Assembly (NCBI GenBank): GCA_019614645.1
Contig: JABWDB010000003.1
Location: 16,639,001-16,703,000, forward strand
DNA length: 64,000 bases
DNA from: Stratiolaelaps scimitus
Lineage: Eukaryota > Arthropoda > Arachnida > Mesostigmata > Laelapidae
Direction: 5' to 3'
Shown: positions 63,408 to 64,000 of the stretch, piece by piece
How the letters are laid out: each line of letters opens with the position of its first letter
Position numbering within the stretch: the first letter of the stretch is position 1
Position numbers and translations under genes: made by a program
The notes under the pieces: generated by a model
What the model saw: the letters and a program-made list of their open reading frames with translations, nothing else
Told to the model about the DNA's origin: nothing
Databases searched by the model: none

Positions 63408-63501
63408 AATGCACTACGTCAGCTGGTTAGAGCAGTGACCAGGCAAGCTAAAGACCCGCGCACCTCGACTCCCGCTTGTGCTCTAACCTTTCTTTTTTTT
63501 T
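63408..63501 (+). ncRNA. tRNA-like Pol III unit with T-run terminator (pseudogene or SINE head)
   Basis: A D-arm-like segment TACGTCAGCTGGTTAGAGC gives box A at 63415-63426 (10 of 12 matches to the consensus). Box B is decayed (ACCTCGACTCC, 63462-63472, 8 of 11), with tRNA-like spacing between them. A T9 run at 63493-63501, about 20 bases after box B, would end Pol III transcription. The T-arm stem is broken by substitutions and the acceptor stem pairs for at most four bases, so it is not an intact tRNA gene. It lies about 275 bases beyond the stop codon of the right-edge minus-strand exon, on the opposite strand. Confidence 0.4.
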
Positions 63502-63777
63502 GCTATGAACAATTAGAGTATCTAATTTCATTAACATATTCTCAAAACATTAGCCTTGTTCATAACATAATGTCCATGTCCACATGACCCGATTTGTTCT
63601 CCATCAGCACATAACATTATTATATCAAGTTGCTAACTTAGCGAAACCTTTCAAACGTGATTGATGCTAATTTTACCAAAGTCATGTCCCTGTTTACACA
63701 TGTATACATATTTCGAATACCACAAACTTATGTCACACCTAAACCTTTTTTACTCAGTCGTATCCTAATGTCGGTCC

Positions 63778-64000
63778 TTATTTGGCCTCTGCAATGTAGC
63801 TCTTTACGATTTTGAGCATATTGCTAGTTATGCGCTTCATATATTTATAGCTGTGGCCATCGTATTCATCTTCGAAATAGGCATGCGCGTACAACGTGCC
63901 GGCGCCAGCACTACGATCTGGCTCAGGAAGCACTATCATCGTCACCACCATGCTATTGCACGTTATTACGGCCGATATGCCAGTTCCCGTTATCATCGAG
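63778..64000 (-). CDS. Probable 3'-terminal coding exon, unidentified protein (runs off right edge)
   Basis: On the minus strand a frame is open from the window edge to a TAA stop at 63778-63780, 73 codons. The peptide begins with a hydrophobic segment (ISAVITCNSMVVTMIVL), which could be a membrane helix or beta-rich core. It continues through a small-residue linker (RSAGAGT) and an acidic/aromatic patch (YFEDEYDGHSYKY) and ends in a lysine-containing amphipathic tail (LKIVKSYIAEAK). I do not recognise the family. The plus strand is also open across the same bases in the exactly codon-aligned frame (63769-64000), so one of the two must be the shadow of the other. I prefer minus because its composition is ordinary, while the plus reading ends in an odd His/Arg/Tyr-rich stretch. 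A strong-looking plus-strand acceptor (CTTTTTTACTCAG, ending 63757) leads to a stop in all three frames and so does not support a plus exon. The upstream exons would lie outside the window. Confidence 0.38.
   Translation of the reverse strand, partial: SMITGTGISAVITCNSMVVTMIVLPEPDRSAGAGTLYAHAYFEDEYDGHSYKYMKRITSNMLKIVKSYIAEAK

Noticed and set aside
63758..63815. Plus-strand exon after the strong acceptor ending at 63757.
   Set aside because: All three plus frames meet a stop within about 55 bases, so only a very short terminal exon would be possible.

Overview
This window looks like nuclear DNA from a multicellular eukaryote. It has no run of long adjacent ORFs, no operon-like layout, no rRNA, and no CRISPR-type array. 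It is crowded with (TA)n, (GA)n, (GT)n and (AAT)n microsatellites and homopolymer runs, and it carries several degraded tRNA-derived short interspersed elements. Base composition is mixed, alternating AT-rich stretches with short GC- and CpG-rich islands. An arthropod, possibly a chelicerate such as a mite, would fit this texture. That is an impression from sequence style, not a diagnosis, because no marker gene is present.

Only the two edges carry sequence I would call probable coding. At the left edge (about 43-215, + strand) there is what looks like the last exon of a gene: a pyrimidine-rich splice acceptor, an open frame of 57 codons and a stop. At the right edge (63778-64000, - strand) an open frame of 73 codons ends in a stop and runs off the window. 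If both calls hold, the genes are convergent and the roughly 63 kb between them is intergenic. I recognise neither protein.

The interior contains: (1) more than twenty (TA)n arrays, the longest with 34 uninterrupted AT units at 5524-5591; (2) a family of tRNA-derived SINE-like copies sharing a 3' tail (best at 50383-50527, relatives at 27990-28105, 17340-17480, 2340-2460 and perhaps 38085-38125 and 49518-49565); (3) other tRNA-like sequences with recognisable Pol III box A and box B elements (28909-28985 minus, 34770-34885 minus, 63408-63501 plus); (4) several strong hairpins and palindromes, notably a perfect 20-bp inverted repeat at 57529-57579 and a 31-pair RNA-type hairpin at 18154-18249 whose five imperfect pairs are all G.U in the plus-strand sense; (5) a (CTG)19 tract at 62454-62510; (6) GC-rich patches near 22.3-24.1, 30.0-31.3, 33.9-34.5, 42.1-42.9 and 61.9-62.6 kb that could be unrecognised exons, promoters or first exons, but show no domain I can name.

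There is no sign of a complete, coherent gene system here. The most worthwhile leads are the two hairpins, the SINE family, and the tRNA-like unit at 63.4 kb that ends in a T9 run. Many open frames of 60-170 codons occur in the interior, on both strands and often overlapping. I treated them as chance frames unless something else supported them.
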